Source: Cupriavidus sp. (lineage in GTDB: Bacteria > Pseudomonadota > Gammaproteobacteria > Burkholderiales > Burkholderiaceae). Taken from it: 41,870 bases of DNA. Where the stretch lies: assembly GCA_031181345.1 (NCBI GenBank), contig JAPSLC010000046.1, positions 1 to 41,870 on the forward strand, given 5' to 3'. The position numbers and the translations under genes are program-made. Below are positions 41,116 to 41,870 of this stretch, in pieces (the first letter of the stretch is position 1; each line of letters opens with the position of its first letter). The notes below the pieces were generated by a model, which was not told the DNA's origin, ran no database searches, and saw nothing but the letters and a program-made list of their open reading frames with translations.

Positions 41116-41144
41116 CGTCGAAGACAGTTCGATTAGTTCGATTA
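41116..41144 (+). promoter_or_regulatory. ECF42-like promoter with -10 inside a tandem repeat
   Basis: CGTCGA (41116-41121), exactly 17 bp, CGATTA (41139-41144). The two elements differ from the other sites by one base each, with identical spacing. CGATTA is repeated every 9 bp from 41130 to 41171; only the second copy has the 17-bp spacing. Confidence 0.62.
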
Positions 41145-41172
41145 GTTCGATTAGTTCGATTAGTTCGATTAG
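41128..41172. repeat. Five-copy 9-bp tandem repeat (TTCGATTAG)5
   Basis: Five perfect, uninterrupted copies of TTCGATTAG between the -35-like CGTCGA and the ribosome site of the glyoxalase-fold gene. The copies supply the -10 and the 5' leader. Copy number could change by slippage. Confidence 0.9.
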
Positions 41173-41186
41173 ACAGGAGAACCAAG

Positions 41187-41657
41187 ATGGCACAAACGCA
41201 AGTCAAGCCGATTCCCGAAGGCATGCCCACGCTGACCCCGCATATCGTCTGCGCCAATGCGCTGGAGGCAATCGAGTTCTACCAGCGCGCGTTCGGCGCG
41301 GTCGAGGAATTCAAGCTGGTCACTCCGCAGGGCCAACTGATGCACGCGATGCTGCGCATCGGCAATTCGCCCGTGATGATGGCGGAGGAAATGCCCGAAT
41401 GGCAGAGCATGGGCCCCAAGGCGTTGAAGGGAACCCCGGTGGTGTTGCATCTGTATGTCGAGGATGTGGACGCCGCGGTGGCCCGCGCCGTCGATGCGGG
41501 CGCCAAGGTGACGATGCCGGTCCAGGAGATGTTCTGGGGTGACCGCTACGGCCAGCTCGAAGACCCGTACGGGCATCGGTGGTCGGTGGCCACGCATGTG
41601 CGTGACGTACCGCCGGAAGAACTGGCCAAGGCCGCGGAACACGGCTGCGGCGCTTGA
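41187..41657 (+). CDS. VOC/glyoxalase-fold protein (PhnB-like)
   Basis: A 156-residue vicinal-oxygen-chelate protein of the PhnB-like type: LTPHIVCANALEAIEFYQRAFGAVEEF, then VVLHLYVEDVDAAVARAVDAGAKVTMPVQEMFWGDRYGQLEDPYGHRWSVATHV. The metal-site positions of glyoxalases are only partly kept (His in TPHIV, Glu in LEDPYGH). The activity is unknown; candidates are resistance or detoxification proteins. AGGAGA precedes the ATG. Last gene of the sigma-factor cluster, with its own repeat-built promoter and a terminator after it. Confidence 0.86.
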   Translation: MAQTQVKPIPEGMPTLTPHIVCANALEAIEFYQRAFGAVEEFKLVTPQGQLMHAMLRIGNSPVMMAEEMPEWQSMGPKALKGTPVVLHLYVEDVDAAVARAVDAGAKVTMPVQEMFWGDRYGQLEDPYGHRWSVATHVRDVPPEELAKAAEHGCGA

Positions 41658-41674
41658 TAAGGCGTTGGAAGGTG

Positions 41675-41703
41675 AAAAAGCGGCCCGTATGGCCGCTTTT
41701 TTT
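41675..41703 (+). terminator. Intrinsic terminator of the sigma-factor cluster
   Basis: AAAAAGCGGCC (41675-41685), loop CGTAT, GGCCGCTTTTT (41691-41701), T run to 41703: a perfect 11-bp stem, 18 bp after the last stop codon. It can work in both directions. Confidence 0.9.
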
Positions 41704-41759
41704 ATGGCTTTACGTCGGTGCGGAGCGAGGGGTTCCCGCTGCTGCCGCCGCCGCAAAGC

Positions 41760-41794
41760 AAAACGCCCCAGATCTTTGGGATCTGGGGCGTTTT
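41760..41794 (-). terminator. rRNA operon terminator
   Basis: AAAACGCCCCAGATC (41760-41774) pairs perfectly over 15 bp with 41780-41794, with a five-base loop. It lies 9 bp beyond the 3' end of 5S rRNA, on the side where the leftward rRNA transcript ends. Confidence 0.9.
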
Positions 41795-41803
41795 CAAGGG
41801 AGA

Positions 41804-41870
41804 GCCTGGCGATGACCTACTTTCACACGGGTAGTCCGCACTATCATCGGCGCGAAGTCGTTTCACGGTC
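41804..41870 (-). rRNA. rrf: 5S ribosomal RNA, 3' part (cut by the window edge)
   Basis: Read on the minus strand, the last 67 bases match the betaproteobacterial 5S 3' half: GACCGTGAAACGAC, then GATGATAGTGCGGA, GTGTGAAAGTAGG and TCATCGCCAGGC at the end. The gene runs leftward, so the 23S and 16S genes should lie beyond the right edge. Confidence 0.95.

Noticed and set aside
41128..41172. CRISPR-like repeat
   Set aside because: Copies are 9 bp and contiguous with no spacers; no cas genes.

Overview
The window looks like chromosome or chromid DNA of a Burkholderiales betaproteobacterium, most like Cupriavidus/Ralstonia. The basis is very high GC, four Bug-type (tripartite tricarboxylate receptor) periplasmic binding proteins, many LysR regulators, chromate and arsenic resistance operons, and a betaproteobacterial 5S rRNA 3' end at the right edge. 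This is inferred from gene content and no database was searched. I saw no transposase, phage or CRISPR genes.

Layout. (1) 1-421 has no convincing gene. It holds a dif-like XerC/XerD site (168-195) and an orphan leftward terminator. All ten GGGNAGGG (KOPS-type) octamers I found in the window lie on the minus strand and point toward that site. (2) 422-3174: GNAT acetyltransferase, TetR regulator with its own promoter/operator, and an MFS transporter. (3) 3237-16726: a catabolic island with a LysR next to a Bug receptor and a class III CoA-transferase, an amidase divergent from a second LysR, an N-acyl-D-amino-acid deacylase with two Bug receptors, a three-component flavoprotein dehydrogenase (HcnABC / opine oxidase / D-hydroxyproline dehydrogenase type), and a third LysR. 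Together they look like uptake, deacylation and oxidation of N-acylated or D-configured amino acids or opine-like compounds. The same LysR-type box lies in the LysR/amidase gap and before the Bug-deacylase unit. (4) 16866-19594: chrB-chrA-chrB' chromate resistance. (5) 19648-20860: trpS preceded by a short peptide with tandem Trp codons and a complete set of mutually exclusive RNA hairpins, a candidate ribosome-mediated attenuator of tryptophanyl-tRNA synthetase. (6) 21056-22669: small unknown proteins and a hemerythrin. (7) 22689-25408: arsR-acr3-arsC-arsH. (8) 25491-27929: a MocR-type regulator divergent from a cupin-AhpD pair. (9) 28187-32779: DUF3772/MscS channel, a fluoroacetate-dehalogenase-type hydrolase, and a fourth Bug receptor. 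(10) 32854-37426: C-terminal J-domain protein, dihaem cytochrome c, manganese catalase, and MntH with a 37-codon ORF upstream. (11) 37700-41657: an ECF42-type sigma factor with three DGPF/YCII proteins, a SnoaL-like protein and a glyoxalase-fold protein. Three matching promoters (YGTCGA-N17-CGAYTA) are visible, one with its -10 inside a 9-bp tandem repeat. (12) 41760-41870: rRNA operon terminator and the 3' end of 5S rRNA, running leftward.

The most novel items are the trpS attenuator, the dif-like site with its KOPS polarity, the ECF42 regulon with a repeat-built promoter, and the shared LysR box of the catabolic island.
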